From the NCBI GenBank assembly GCA_045805505.1, contig JBJMLA010000158.1, forward strand, positions 14,282-78,281: a stretch of 64,000 bases of DNA, written 5' to 3'. The translations under genes and the position numbers were made by a program. A model generated the notes under the pieces. The model made no database searches and was not told the DNA's origin. It was given only the letters and a program-made list of their open reading frames with translations. This stretch comes from BP-464 sp045805505. Its GTDB lineage: Bacteria; Actinomycetota; Thermoleophilia; Solirubrobacterales; Solirubrobacteraceae. Below, in pieces: positions 49,822-59,044 of this stretch. Within the stretch, counting starts at the first letter, position 1. Every line of letters starts with the position of its first letter.

Positions 49822-50241
49822 CTATGCGGCTACGAGCTCGGTTTCCTCGGTCTCGGCGAGGTGCTGATGCGACGGGCAGTAGCCGTTGTGGGCGAGCGGG
49901 TCGCGCTGGCACGGGGTCCCGCGACGGGTCGTGGCCCGGCACTGCAGCGGCTGGCCGCTGGCGTCATATCCCTGACGGGGCTGACGCGAGAGCCACTCGT
50001 CGGCGGCGGCGAGGTAGGCCGAGACGACCCGCCAGACCCGCGCCTGGGCCCGCATCGGGAAGTGCACACGGATGTCGTTGAACAGCGTGCGCGCCGGACG
50101 CGCGAAGTAGTGGCGGTCGGTGACGAGCCGCTCCATGGTCTGCTCGCAGCTGCGCAGCACGGCCTCGTGGGCGGCGCGGCCTGCATCGGGGGAGATCTCG
50201 GTCGAGATCTCGCGGTAGATAGCCCGGCTGAACTGGTACAC
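49822..50241 (-). CDS. Conserved hypothetical protein with Cys/His finger
   Basis: GTG 50241 is supported by AAGGAGAG nine bases upstream. The 139-residue protein has a helical N-terminal part (FSRAIYREISTEISPDAGRA, RLVTDRHYFARPARTLFNDI) and a C-terminal finger (QCRATTRRGTPCQRDPLAHN followed by GYCPSHQ). The finger is like DUF5763-type small zinc modules. It is cytoplasmic. A zinc-dependent nucleic-acid or protein contact is plausible, but no function is known. Confidence 0.75.
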   Translation of the reverse strand: MYQFSRAIYREISTEISPDAGRAAHEAVLRSCEQTMERLVTDRHYFARPARTLFNDIRVHFPMRAQARVWRVVSAYLAAADEWLSRQPRQGYDASGQPLQCRATTRRGTPCQRDPLAHNGYCPSHQHLAETEETELVAA

Positions 50242-50328
50242 GCACTCTCCTTGGCGGACGCTGACCTTCCCCGGGGTACGGCGAGCGTTCCCGGTAGAAG
50301 CCAGAACGACACCAATGTTGAGTTCGCG

Positions 50329-51783
50329 TTAACTCCAGATCTCGAAGGCGGGCTCGAGGCCCGCTCCGACGACCGCGTGGTGCAGGTCGAGCGCCGGATC
50401 CCGCTCGGGGAAGTCCGCGCGGCAATGGCCGCCGCGCGTCTCCTCGCGCAGCAGCGCGCAGGCGGCGATCAGGCGGATCAGCGGGTGGTCGGCGTCGAGC
50501 AGCCGCGAGAGCCCGGCGGGCTCGCGGACGAGGCCCGCGTCGCGCCACAGCGCCTCGCGGGCGGCGCGGTCGGGCACGGCGATGGGCTGCGCCGGTGGGG
50601 GCTCACCGGGGTCACCGTGCGGCGCCGGCTCGGCGAGTGCCGCGCGGGCCGCGCGGGCGCCGAGGACGAAGCACTCGCTCAGCGAGTTGGAGGCCAGGCG
50701 GTTCGCGCCGTGCAGCCCCGTGCAGGCCGACTCGCCGGCCACCAGCAGCCCGGGCACGGTCGTCCGGCCGTCGAGGTCGGCCTTCACGCCGCCCATCAGG
50801 TAGTGCGAGGCGGGGGCCACGGGGATCAGCTCGCGGGTCGGATCGACGCCCGCGTCGCGCAGGGCGTCGACGACGTTGGGGAACAGGGCCGGATCGACGT
50901 GGCGCATGTCGAGTCCCACGTGCGTGGCGCCGGTCTCGCGCAGCACGCGATCGATCGCTCGCGCGACCTCGTCGCGGGGCGCGAGCTCCTCGACGAACCG
51001 CTCGCCGTCGGGGCCGTGGAGCGTCGCTCCCTCGCCGCGGATCGCCTCGGTGACGAGGAACCCCTCGCGGCCCTTGACGCCGATGACCGCGGTCGGGTGG
51101 AACTGCATCAGCTCGAGATCGGCCAGCGCCGCGCCGGCGGCGTGGGCGAGCATCAGGCCGATGCCGACGCTGCCGGGCGGGTTGGTGGTCCGAGACCACA
51201 ACGCGGCCGTGCCGCCGGTGGCGACGATCACCCCGCGGGCCGTCGCGGTGCGCCCGTCCTCGCAGACCAGCCCGGTGACGCGGCCGTCCCGGGTCCACAG
51301 GGTGGCGGCCCGGGCGTGCTCCCAGACCTCGATGCGCTCGTGCTCGGCGACGATCGCCGACAGCTGGCGCACCACGCGCCGGCCGGTGGTGCTGCCGCCG
51401 GCGTGGACCACGCGGCGCCGGCTGTGGCCCCCCTCGAGGCCCAGCGCGAGGGTGCCGTGGCGGTCGGCGTCGAAGCGCACGCCGAGGCCCTCGAGGTCGT
51501 CGACGATGCCGGGCGCCTCGTCGACGAGCACCCGCGCCGCGGCCTCGCGGACCAGGCCGCGGCCCGCCTCGAGCGTGTCCTGCAGGTGCTGCTCGGCCGA
51601 GTCGTCGACGGCCAGCGCGGCGGCCAGGCCGCCCTGCGCCCAGTAGCTGGCGGTCTGGGCCAGCGGCGTGGCCGAGACGAGCAGCACGCTCGCGCCCTCG
51701 CGGGCGGCGCTCAGCGCGGCGTAGAGGCCGGCGGCGCCGGCGCCGATGACGGCGACATCAGCGCTGGGGGTGGGGCCCGCCAT
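50329..51783 (-). CDS. nadB: L-aspartate oxidase
   Basis: This 484-residue flavoprotein has the FAD motif VAVIGAGAAGLYAALSAA, the succinate-dehydrogenase-like GRRVVHAGGSTTGRRVVRQL, FHPTAVIG, HVGLDMRHVDPA and SHYLMGGVKADLDGRT. It also has the family HGANRLASNSLSECFV. It oxidises L-aspartate to iminoaspartate for NAD synthesis. nadA and nadC are not adjacent in this window. Start ATG 51783 is close to the divergent HDAC start (51806), 22 bases away. Confidence 0.93.
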   Translation of the reverse strand: MAGPTPSADVAVIGAGAAGLYAALSAAREGASVLLVSATPLAQTASYWAQGGLAAALAVDDSAEQHLQDTLEAGRGLVREAAARVLVDEAPGIVDDLEGLGVRFDADRHGTLALGLEGGHSRRRVVHAGGSTTGRRVVRQLSAIVAEHERIEVWEHARAATLWTRDGRVTGLVCEDGRTATARGVIVATGGTAALWSRTTNPPGSVGIGLMLAHAAGAALADLELMQFHPTAVIGVKGREGFLVTEAIRGEGATLHGPDGERFVEELAPRDEVARAIDRVLRETGATHVGLDMRHVDPALFPNVVDALRDAGVDPTRELIPVAPASHYLMGGVKADLDGRTTVPGLLVAGESACTGLHGANRLASNSLSECFVLGARAARAALAEPAPHGDPGEPPPAQPIAVPDRAAREALWRDAGLVREPAGLSRLLDADHPLIRLIAACALLREETRGGHCRADFPERDPALDLHHAVVGAGLEPAFEIWS

Positions 51784-51805
51784 GGCGCCGGTACGGTACC
51801 CGCCG

Positions 51806-52812
<1,007 letters not shown>

Positions 52813-52816
<4 letters not shown>

Positions 52817-53283
52817 GGCGCGGGGACGGTCGCCGTCGGCGTGCCGGCGGGCACGGTCGGCGTGGTGCCGACGGACGGATCGCCGGTGGCCGGCGCGGTG
52901 CTCGTCGGAGACTCGGTCGGGGTCGCGTCGGGGGTGGTCGGCGTCCCCGCCGCGGTGGTGGTGGCCGGCGGCGTCGTCTCCACGACCGTCGTCGCGGCGG
53001 CGGGGGCGGGAGCCGCGGTCGTGGGAAGCGGTGCGTTGTCGCCCGTGAGGACCAGGAAGGCCACGACGAGGGCGACCATGGCGACGAGCCCGATCGCTGC
53101 CGCCAGGACGAGCGGGGCGCGCCAGCGCGGGGTGCGCGCCAGCCGGGTGCGCGCGGCCAGGCCGCACTCCAGGCACCAGGACTGGTCGCCGGCGACGGGC
53201 GCGCCGCAGCGCGGGCAGGCGATCGCGGGGCGCACGGCGGGTGCCGTCTCGGGCGGGGCCGGCGCGGTCTCTGCGTCGGTCAC
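52813..53283 (-). CDS. Zinc-ribbon membrane protein with Thr/Pro tail
   Basis: GTG 53283 overlaps the stop of the previous gene (GTGA). Residues 22-42 form a zinc ribbon (CPRCGAPVAGDQSWCLECG). One membrane helix follows (APLVLAAAIGLVAMVALVVA). The C-terminal half is a Thr/Pro/Ala tail, probably outside the cell. Length is 156. This and its partner at 53280 form a coupled pair of zinc-ribbon proteins; function unknown, perhaps envelope sensing. Confidence 0.75.
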
Positions 53284-53969
53284 GCCGCGGGCGGCGGGTC
53301 GGTCTCCGCAGCCGCCGCGGGCGGCTCGGCGGGCGCGCCGCCGACCGGGGTCCCGCAGGACGGGCAGAACCGGGCGTCGCTGCCGTGGATCGAGCCGCAG
53401 GCCGCGCACGAGGAGATCCCGGGCTCGAACAGCTCCTCGGTCTCCGGCGCGTCGTCGAGGGCGATCTCGAGGGCGCGCAGCTCGGCGTCGATGGACTTGA
53501 GCCCGGCAAGCTTGAGCTCGACGAGGTCGGGGCGGTCGCGGCCGAAGCGGTCGAGGTCGAGGACCAGGCCGCCGAGGTCGCGAAAGCCGATCTCGCGGAC
53601 GCGGCGCAGGTAGCGCAGGCGGCGGCGCAGCTTGCCGCGGCTGAGGAAGGACGGGGTGGGAGGGGGCGGGGCGTCGGCTCCCGCGGGGAGGTCCGCCTCC
53701 GGATCGACGGCGGCGGCCACTTCGGCCTCGGTGATCTCGGCGACCGGAGTGCCGGTCTCGACCGCGGCGATCTCCTCGGGCGTGGGCGGCGCGTCGGCGG
53801 GAGCGAGCGGCTCCTCGGTCGCGGCCGGCATCACGGTCGTGGCCTGCTCGGCGGGCGCGGGGTCGGCGACGTTCCCGTCGGCGGCCGGTGTCTCGGCCGG
53901 GGATCCGGGCGCCGTGTCCGGCGCACCGCTGGCGCGCCGGCTCAGGATGCGTGACCTCAAGCCGGGCAT
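53280..53969 (-). CDS. Zinc-ribbon protein with acidic low-complexity N-terminus
   Basis: ATG 53969 was chosen because the protein then starts MPGLRSRILSRRA; the upstream frame is Cys-rich and unconvincing. About residues 15-110 are Ala/Pro/Glu-rich and likely disordered. A helical part (KLRRRLRYLRRVREIGFRDL, LDLDRFGRDRPDLVELKLAG) is followed by a zinc ribbon (CAACGSIHGSDARFCPSCG). There is no membrane segment. The 229-residue protein is translationally coupled to the membrane zinc-ribbon gene downstream, suggesting the two act together. Confidence 0.75.
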   Translation of the reverse strand: MPGLRSRILSRRASGAPDTAPGSPAETPAADGNVADPAPAEQATTVMPAATEEPLAPADAPPTPEEIAAVETGTPVAEITEAEVAAAVDPEADLPAGADAPPPPTPSFLSRGKLRRRLRYLRRVREIGFRDLGGLVLDLDRFGRDRPDLVELKLAGLKSIDAELRALEIALDDAPETEELFEPGISSCAACGSIHGSDARFCPSCGTPVGGAPAEPPAAAAETDPPPAA

Positions 53970-54097
53970 GCCTGGGGGACGACTATAGCCACGCAGAAGT
54001 TGCGCGGAGTTGCACGTGTTTTGTCGCATTCACCGCACCACGCGCGGCGTTTCGAGCCGCAATCTCGGTCCTCACGCCATTCCAACCGGGAGGATCG

Positions 54098-54349
54098 ATG
54101 ACCCACCATGCCGCAGCCGTCGTGACCGTCAACCTGCTTCGCGCCCATGGGGCGGCGCGCCGCCGTCTCGCCCAGCAGGACGGGCAGGGCACCGTCGAGT
54201 ACGTGGGCCTGATCCTGCTCGTCGCCGGGGTCCTGGCGGCCGTGGTGACGTGGGCCTCGTCGAAGGCCGGCGACCAGGGCATCGGCTCGAAGGTCACCAA
54301 GGAGCTCAAGGACGCGATCGATCAGACGGCCAAGGGGTCCGGGAAGTAG
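54098..54349 (+). CDS. Flp-like pilin (type IVb/Tad)
   Basis: ATG 54098 follows GGGAGG. The 83-residue protein carries a Gln-Gly-Thr-Val-Glu-Tyr segment (DGQGTVEYVGLILLVAGVLA) directly before a hydrophobic helix. This is the class III prepilin pattern, cleaved after the Gly with Glu at +5. The leader of about 30 residues is longer than usual for Flp pilins. No prepilin peptidase or Tad assembly gene is in the window. It may be a pilin or a pseudopilin. Confidence 0.8.
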   Translation: MTHHAAAVVTVNLLRAHGAARRRLAQQDGQGTVEYVGLILLVAGVLAAVVTWASSKAGDQGIGSKVTKELKDAIDQTAKGSGK

Positions 54350-54376
54350 CCGGCGGCCCGGAGCACAGGCCAGGGG

Positions 54377-54400
54377 ATCGCGCGGCGCAAGCCGCGCGAT
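54377..54400 (+). terminator. Hairpin terminator after the pilin gene
   Basis: ATCGCGCGGC pairs perfectly with GCCGCGCGAT across a GCAA tetraloop, 28 bases after the pilin stop and 48 bases before murI. Confidence 0.7.
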
Positions 54401-54448
54401 TCGCGGTGCTGAGCGCGGGGCCGCGGCGCATCGTGCGACCATGAGGCG

Positions 54449-55309
54449 GTGGTCAAGGACGTGCATCCGCGTGAGCGGCCCATCGCCGTGTTCGACTCCG
54501 GGGTCGGTGGGCTCACGGTGCTCCACGAGCTGCTGGTGTCGCTGCCCAACGAGGATTTCCTCTACCTCGGCGACACCGCGCGCTTCCCCTACGGCGAGCG
54601 GACACCGGCAGAGCTCGAGCGCTTCTCCATGGAGATCGCCGAGGAGCTGCTGGCCCGGCGGGCGAAGCTGTTGGTGGTCGCCTGCAACAGCGCCACGGCC
54701 GCGGCGATGCCGTCGCTGCGCACGCGGATGATGGAGACCACGCTGGGCGTCGACGTCATCGGCGTCGTCAAGCCCGAGGCCCTGCAGGCCGTCGCCACGA
54801 CGCGCAGCGGCAAGATCGGCCTGCTGGCCACGCCGGCCACGGTGGCCAGCGGCGCCTACGACCGCGCGATCGCCGAGGCCGACCCGCACGTCGAGCTGCA
54901 CTCCGTGCCGGCGCCCGACCTCGCGCCGCTGATCCAGGGCGGGGCCACGGCCGGCGACGCGATCTCCGACGAAGTGGTCGAGACGGTCCGGGCCTACTGC
55001 GCGCCGCTGCGCGAGGCCGGCGTCGACACCGTGATCCTCGGCTGCACCCACTACCCGCTGGTGCGCCCGATGCTTCAGCGCTTCCTCGGCCGCGGCGTGA
55101 CCATCGTCACCAGCGGCGCCGCGCTGGCGCGGCAGGCCGAGCACGCGCTCTCCTCCCGCGGGCTGCAGAACCCGCGCGAGGACGAGGGCGCCTACGACTT
55201 CCTGTGCACCGGCGATCCCGAGACGTTCCGGCGGCTCGGCACGCGCTTCCTGCAGATGCCCATGGGCGAGGTCACCCAGGTCACGCTGCGCACCGAGATC
55301 GCCGCATGA
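54449..55309 (+). CDS. murI: Glutamate racemase
   Basis: GTG 54449 gives 286 residues. Signatures are VFDSGVGGLTVLHELL, YLGDTARFPYG, the catalytic VVACNSATAAA (Cys and Asn/Thr) and the second catalytic VILGCTHYPLV. It makes D-glutamate for cell-wall peptidoglycan. Its stop overlaps rph (ATGA), so it heads a four-gene run murI-rph-rdgB-CDF. Confidence 0.96.
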   Translation: MVKDVHPRERPIAVFDSGVGGLTVLHELLVSLPNEDFLYLGDTARFPYGERTPAELERFSMEIAEELLARRAKLLVVACNSATAAAMPSLRTRMMETTLGVDVIGVVKPEALQAVATTRSGKIGLLATPATVASGAYDRAIAEADPHVELHSVPAPDLAPLIQGGATAGDAISDEVVETVRAYCAPLREAGVDTVILGCTHYPLVRPMLQRFLGRGVTIVTSGAALARQAEHALSSRGLQNPREDEGAYDFLCTGDPETFRRLGTRFLQMPMGEVTQVTLRTEIAA

Positions 55310-56049
55310 CCGCGCCCGAGCGCTCCTACGGCCGGACGCCCGGGCAGATGCGCCCGGTGACCATCGAACCCGGCTTCGTCCGTACCGCCACGGGCTCGGC
55401 GCTGATCAGCGTGGGCGAGACGCGGGTGATCTGCACCGCCTCGGCCGAGGAGAAGGTGCCCCGCTGGATGGCCGGCCGCGGCACGGGCTGGGTCACCGCC
55501 GAGTACGGGATGCTCCCGGCGTCGACGGGCGACCGCAAGCAGCGCGACGTCACCAAGGGCCGCCCCGACGGCCGCACAGTCGAGATCCAGCGGCTGATCG
55601 GCCGCAGCCTGCGCACCGTCGTCGACTTCGAGGCGCTCGGCGAGAACACCATCTGGCTGGACTGCGACGTCCTGCAGGCCGACGGCGGCACGCGCACGGC
55701 AAGCATCACCGGCGCCTACGTGGCGCTGGCGCTGGCCTGCCGCGCGCTCCAGGAGCGCGGCCGCATCGCCGCATCGCCGCTGTCGGGCTCGGTGGCGGCG
55801 GTCTCGGCCGGCGTGGTGGGGGGCATCCCGCTGCTCGACCTCGACTACCCCGAGGACTCCAGCGCCGAGGTCGACGCCAACGTCGTGATGACCAACGACG
55901 GCGGGCTCGTCGAGGTCCAGGCCACCGGCGAGCGCACGCCCCTGTCACGTGCGCACCTCGACGAGCTGCTGGCGCTCGCCGAGCAGGGCATCGACGAGCT
56001 GCGGCTGCTGCAGGAAGCGGCGATCGCCGCCGCCCCGGCGTCCTCATGA
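55306..56049 (+). CDS. rph: Ribonuclease PH
   Basis: ATG 55306 overlaps murI. The 247-residue protein has RNase PH motifs: RPVTIEPGFVRTATGSALIS, RGTGWVTAEYGMLP, LIGRSLRTVVD, DCDVLQADGGTRTASITGA and PLLDLDYPEDSSAEVDANVV. It trims the 3' ends of tRNA precursors using phosphate. rdgB begins within its stop. Confidence 0.97.
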   Translation: MTAPERSYGRTPGQMRPVTIEPGFVRTATGSALISVGETRVICTASAEEKVPRWMAGRGTGWVTAEYGMLPASTGDRKQRDVTKGRPDGRTVEIQRLIGRSLRTVVDFEALGENTIWLDCDVLQADGGTRTASITGAYVALALACRALQERGRIAASPLSGSVAAVSAGVVGGIPLLDLDYPEDSSAEVDANVVMTNDGGLVEVQATGERTPLSRAHLDELLALAEQGIDELRLLQEAAIAAAPASS

Positions 56050-56615
56050 GGCTCGTGCTGTCGACGCGCAACGCGCACAAGGTGCGCGAGCTCGGCGCGC
56101 TCATGGCGCCCTTCGAGCTCGAGGCGCTGCCCGACGACGTCGAGCTGCCGCCCGAGACCGGCACGACGTTCGCCGAGAACGCGCTGACCAAGGCGCGCAC
56201 CGCGGCCCGGGCCACGGGCCGGCCGGCGATCGCCGACGACAGCGGCATCGCGGCCGCGGCGCTCGACGGCGCGCCGGGCGTGTACTCCGCGCGCTTCGCC
56301 GGGGAGGACGCGACCGATGAGCAGAACCTCCGCAAGCTTCTCGACGAGGCTCCCGCCGGCAGCGATCTGGCCTACGTCTGCGCGCTGGCCTTCGTCGACC
56401 CCGCCGACGGCACCGAGCACCTGGTCGAGGGCCGCTGCGAGGGGACGCTGGCCGCCGAGCCCCGCGGAACGGGCGGATTCGGCTACGACCCGGCGTTCGT
56501 GCCCGTGGAGCATCCGGACCGCACGATGGCCGAGCTGTCCGACGACGAGAAGCACGCGATCAGCCACCGCGGCCGCGCGGCGGCAGAGCTCAGGACATGG
56601 CTGACAGCGCGCTGA
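56046..56615 (+). CDS. rdgB: XTP/dITP pyrophosphatase (RdgB/HAM1)
   Basis: ATG 56046 overlaps the rph stop. The 189-residue protein has STRNAHKVRELGALM, ETGTTFAENALTKARTAARA, ADDSGIAAAALDGAPGVYSA and GYDPAFVPVEH. It removes deaminated purine triphosphates such as dITP and XTP from the nucleotide pool. The order murI-rph-rdgB is common in actinobacteria. It overlaps the CDF gene by 19 bases. Confidence 0.96.
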   Translation: MRLVLSTRNAHKVRELGALMAPFELEALPDDVELPPETGTTFAENALTKARTAARATGRPAIADDSGIAAAALDGAPGVYSARFAGEDATDEQNLRKLLDEAPAGSDLAYVCALAFVDPADGTEHLVEGRCEGTLAAEPRGTGGFGYDPAFVPVEHPDRTMAELSDDEKHAISHRGRAAAELRTWLTAR

Positions 56616-57526
56616 CCCGCACGTCGGCGCCCGGGGCGCCCCGCTCGCGGGCGGCGTTGCTGTCGATCGTCAGCAACACGCTGCTGATCCTGCTCAAGGT
56701 CGTCGCCGGATCGATCACCGGATCGGTGGCGATCCTGACCGAGGCCATGCACTCGGCCATCGACCTGGTGGCCAGCCTCGTCGCCTACGTCTCCATCCGC
56801 AAGGCCGACGAGCCCGCCGACGAGAGCCATCCGTACGGCCATCACAAGATGGAGAACCTCGCCGCGGCCATCGAGGGGATGCTGATCCTCGTCGGCTCCG
56901 GCGTCATCGTCTTCGAGGCGATCCGCCGGCTGGCCGAGGGCGGCAGCGTCCAGAAACTCGGCTTCGGCATCGCGGTCGTGGCGGGCTCGATGGTCGTCAA
57001 CCTGCTCGTCTCGAGCTACCTCTACCGGCAGGCGCGGGCCACCGACTCCCCGGCCCTGGAGGGCGACGCCGCCCACCTGCGGACCGACGCCGCCACATCG
57101 GCCGCCGTGCTCGGCGGGCTCATCCTCGTGCAGGTGACCGGTGAGGAGTGGGTCGACGCCGCCGTCGCCCTGGTCGTGGCGCTGGTCATCGTCATCACCG
57201 GCGTCCGCATCGTCACCCGGTCGAGCCGCGTGCTCGTCGACGAAGGGCTGCCCGCCGCGGAGATGGCAGCGATCGGCGAGACCGTGCGCAGCTTCGGCCC
57301 GCAGGGCGTGGCCGGCTTCCACAAGCTGCGCGCCCGTCGCGCCGGCGCGCGCCGCCACGTCGACATGCACGTGCAGTTCCGGGAGGGCACGACGCTCGAG
57401 GACGCCCATCGCACCGCCCACGACCTGCAGGACGCGATCGCCGAACGGGTGCGCAACGCCGACGTCCTGATCCACCTCGAGCCCGAGGACCGGGTCGAGC
57501 CGGGCACCGAGATCCCGCCCGGGTGA
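56597..57526 (+). CDS. Cation diffusion facilitator transporter
   Basis: ATG 56597 begins within rdgB. The 309-residue protein has the CDF pattern: six membrane helices (ALLSIVSNTLLILLKVVAGS, HSAIDLVASLVAYVSIRKAD) with metal sites HSAID (TM2, HxxxD) and HLRTD (TM5, HxxxD). The C-terminal domain (LPAAEMAAIGETVRSFGPQG to the end) is a ferredoxin-like cytoplasmic module (RRHVDMHVQFREG). The HxxxD pair suits zinc or cobalt efflux. Confidence 0.9.
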   Translation: MADSALTRTSAPGAPRSRAALLSIVSNTLLILLKVVAGSITGSVAILTEAMHSAIDLVASLVAYVSIRKADEPADESHPYGHHKMENLAAAIEGMLILVGSGVIVFEAIRRLAEGGSVQKLGFGIAVVAGSMVVNLLVSSYLYRQARATDSPALEGDAAHLRTDAATSAAVLGGLILVQVTGEEWVDAAVALVVALVIVITGVRIVTRSSRVLVDEGLPAAEMAAIGETVRSFGPQGVAGFHKLRARRAGARRHVDMHVQFREGTTLEDAHRTAHDLQDAIAERVRNADVLIHLEPEDRVEPGTEIPPG

Positions 57527-57535
57527 GCGCACCCG

Positions 57536-57676
57536 CTAGCGGATGTTGATCGCGGCCGAGAGCCCGACGGCTCCGGCCAGCGCGGCGTAGCCCTGGTAGT
57601 CGTTGAGCAGCAGCAGCACACCCGCGAGCACGGCGATGAAGACGGTCGTGATCCAGGCGATCCGGGAGAGCGGCAC
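57536..57676 (-). CDS. Small membrane protein, 46 residues
   Basis: GTG 57676 opens a 46-residue frame with a membrane helix (IAWITTVFIAVLAGVLLLLN) and a second (AALAGAVGLSAAINI). It ends near the CDF stop, convergent with it. The GTG start has no clear Shine-Dalgarno. Similar short hydrophobic proteins in the class have no assigned function. The large minus-strand frame that reads on upstream is an artefact of GC codon bias. Confidence 0.5.
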   Translation of the reverse strand: MPLSRIAWITTVFIAVLAGVLLLLNDYQGYAALAGAVGLSAAINIR

Positions 57677-57706
57677 ACCCGGATCCTGACACGCCCAGCG
57701 GCTCGT

Positions 57707-57712
57707 TAGGGT
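57707..57712 (+). promoter_or_regulatory. TAGGGT -10 box for pyrF
   Basis: TAGGGT lies nine bases before ATG 57722; a leaderless start is likely. Confidence 0.45.
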
Positions 57713-57721
57713 GCGGCCCCG

Positions 57722-58636
57722 ATGAGCAGCTCCCAGCACTTCGGCCAGCGGCTGACGGACGCGGTCGCCCGGCGCGAGTCCCAGATCGTCCTCGGGCTCG
57801 ACCCGGACCCCGCCCGGCTGTGGCCGGAGGGCCAGGCCGCGGGGGACGGCGCCGACGGCACGGCCGCCGAGCGTGCCGCCGCGGCGGTCGTGGCGCACTG
57901 CGAGGCGGCGATCGAGGCCGTCGCGCCGGCCTGCGTCGCCACCAAGCTGCAGCTCGCCTGCTTCGAGCGCCTCGGCGCGCCCGGCTGGCGGGCGCTCGAG
58001 CGGGTCGCCGCCTGCGCCCAGGCGAGCGGGCTGCTGGTCATCGCCGACGCCAAGCGCGGCGACATCGACGTCTCCGCCGCGGCCTACGCCCAGGCGCTCG
58101 TGGGCGCGACGCAGACGCCGTGGGGCGAGGTCGAGGGCCTCGCCGCCGACGCGATCACCATCAGCCCCTACCTGGGGCCCGACACGCTCGAGCCGTTCAT
58201 CACCGCGGCCCGCGACCGCGGCCGCGGGGTCTTCGTCCTGGTCCGCACGTCCAACCCCGGCGGCGCGTTCCTCCAGGACGCCGGCCTCGCCGAGGGCGGC
58301 GTCGTCTGGGAGAAGATGGCCGGCGTCGTCGACGGCCTGGCCGCCGAGGGACCGCTCTCCGACGTGGGCGCGGTCACCGGCGCCACGGTGCCCGAGCATC
58401 TCGCCGGCCTGCGCGAGCTCATGCCGACCGCGCCGTTCCTGCTTCCGGGCATCGGGGCGCAGGGGGCGACGGTGGCCGATGTGGTTCCCGCCTTCGCGCC
58501 CGGACGCGCCGGGGGCCTGGTGACGTCGTCGCGCGGGATCGTGCGCGCCCACGAGCAGCACGGCGGCGAGCCGGGACCGGCCGCGCGCGCCGAGGCCGAG
58601 CGGCTGCGCGAGCAGGCCTGGGCCCTTTCGGGCTGA
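57722..58636 (+). CDS. pyrF: Orotidine-5'-phosphate decarboxylase (type 2)
   Basis: ATG 57722 gives 304 residues. The family motifs are RESQIVLGLDPDP, the catalytic VIADAKRGDID (Asp-x-Lys-x-x-Asp), FVLVRTSNPGG and LLPGIGAQGATVADV. Type 2 enzymes carry the longer N-terminal extension seen here. It makes UMP, the last step of pyrimidine synthesis. Other pyr genes are not in the window. Confidence 0.96.
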   Translation: MSSSQHFGQRLTDAVARRESQIVLGLDPDPARLWPEGQAAGDGADGTAAERAAAAVVAHCEAAIEAVAPACVATKLQLACFERLGAPGWRALERVAACAQASGLLVIADAKRGDIDVSAAAYAQALVGATQTPWGEVEGLAADAITISPYLGPDTLEPFITAARDRGRGVFVLVRTSNPGGAFLQDAGLAEGGVVWEKMAGVVDGLAAEGPLSDVGAVTGATVPEHLAGLRELMPTAPFLLPGIGAQGATVADVVPAFAPGRAGGLVTSSRGIVRAHEQHGGEPGPAARAEAERLREQAWALSG

Positions 58637-58699
58637 ATCGCGCATGAGTGGTTGCGTGCGTGAAGAACGCCCGCATCCGGCCCGTATCCTCCCGCGGGC

Positions 58700-59044
58700 A
58701 TGCGCTCTCGCAGTCTCGCCCGCTGGCTCGCCCCGCTCGCCCTCCTGGGGTCCATCGCGGCCATCATGCTGGTCGTCCAGTCCTCCGACACGGGGTCCAA
58801 GGCCGACACCGGCACGAACACCGGCATCACCGGCTCGACCGCATCGGACGACGACAAGACGAGCACCACCACAACGACGTCGGACAGCGGCAGCGGGCGG
58901 CGGTTCTACACCGTCAAGGACGGCGACGTGCTGTCGGCGATCGCCGACAAGACCGGGGTGCCGCTCGAGGACATCGAGACGCTCAACCCCACGGTCGACG
59001 CGCAGACGCTGCACGCCGGGCAGCGGATCAAGCTTCGCCCGTGA
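58700..59044 (+). CDS. LysM-domain membrane-anchored protein
   Basis: ATG 58700 (TATCCT nine bases upstream) gives 114 residues. An N-terminal membrane anchor (LAPLALLGSIAAIMLVVQ) is followed by a Thr/Ser linker and one LysM domain (FYTVKDGDVLSAIADKTGVP, IETLNPTVDAQTLHAGQRIK). It binds peptidoglycan outside the cell. The DacA gene overlaps its stop (GTGA), so the two likely act in wall modelling. Confidence 0.9.
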   Translation: MRSRSLARWLAPLALLGSIAAIMLVVQSSDTGSKADTGTNTGITGSTASDDDKTSTTTTTSDSGSGRRFYTVKDGDVLSAIADKTGVPLEDIETLNPTVDAQTLHAGQRIKLRP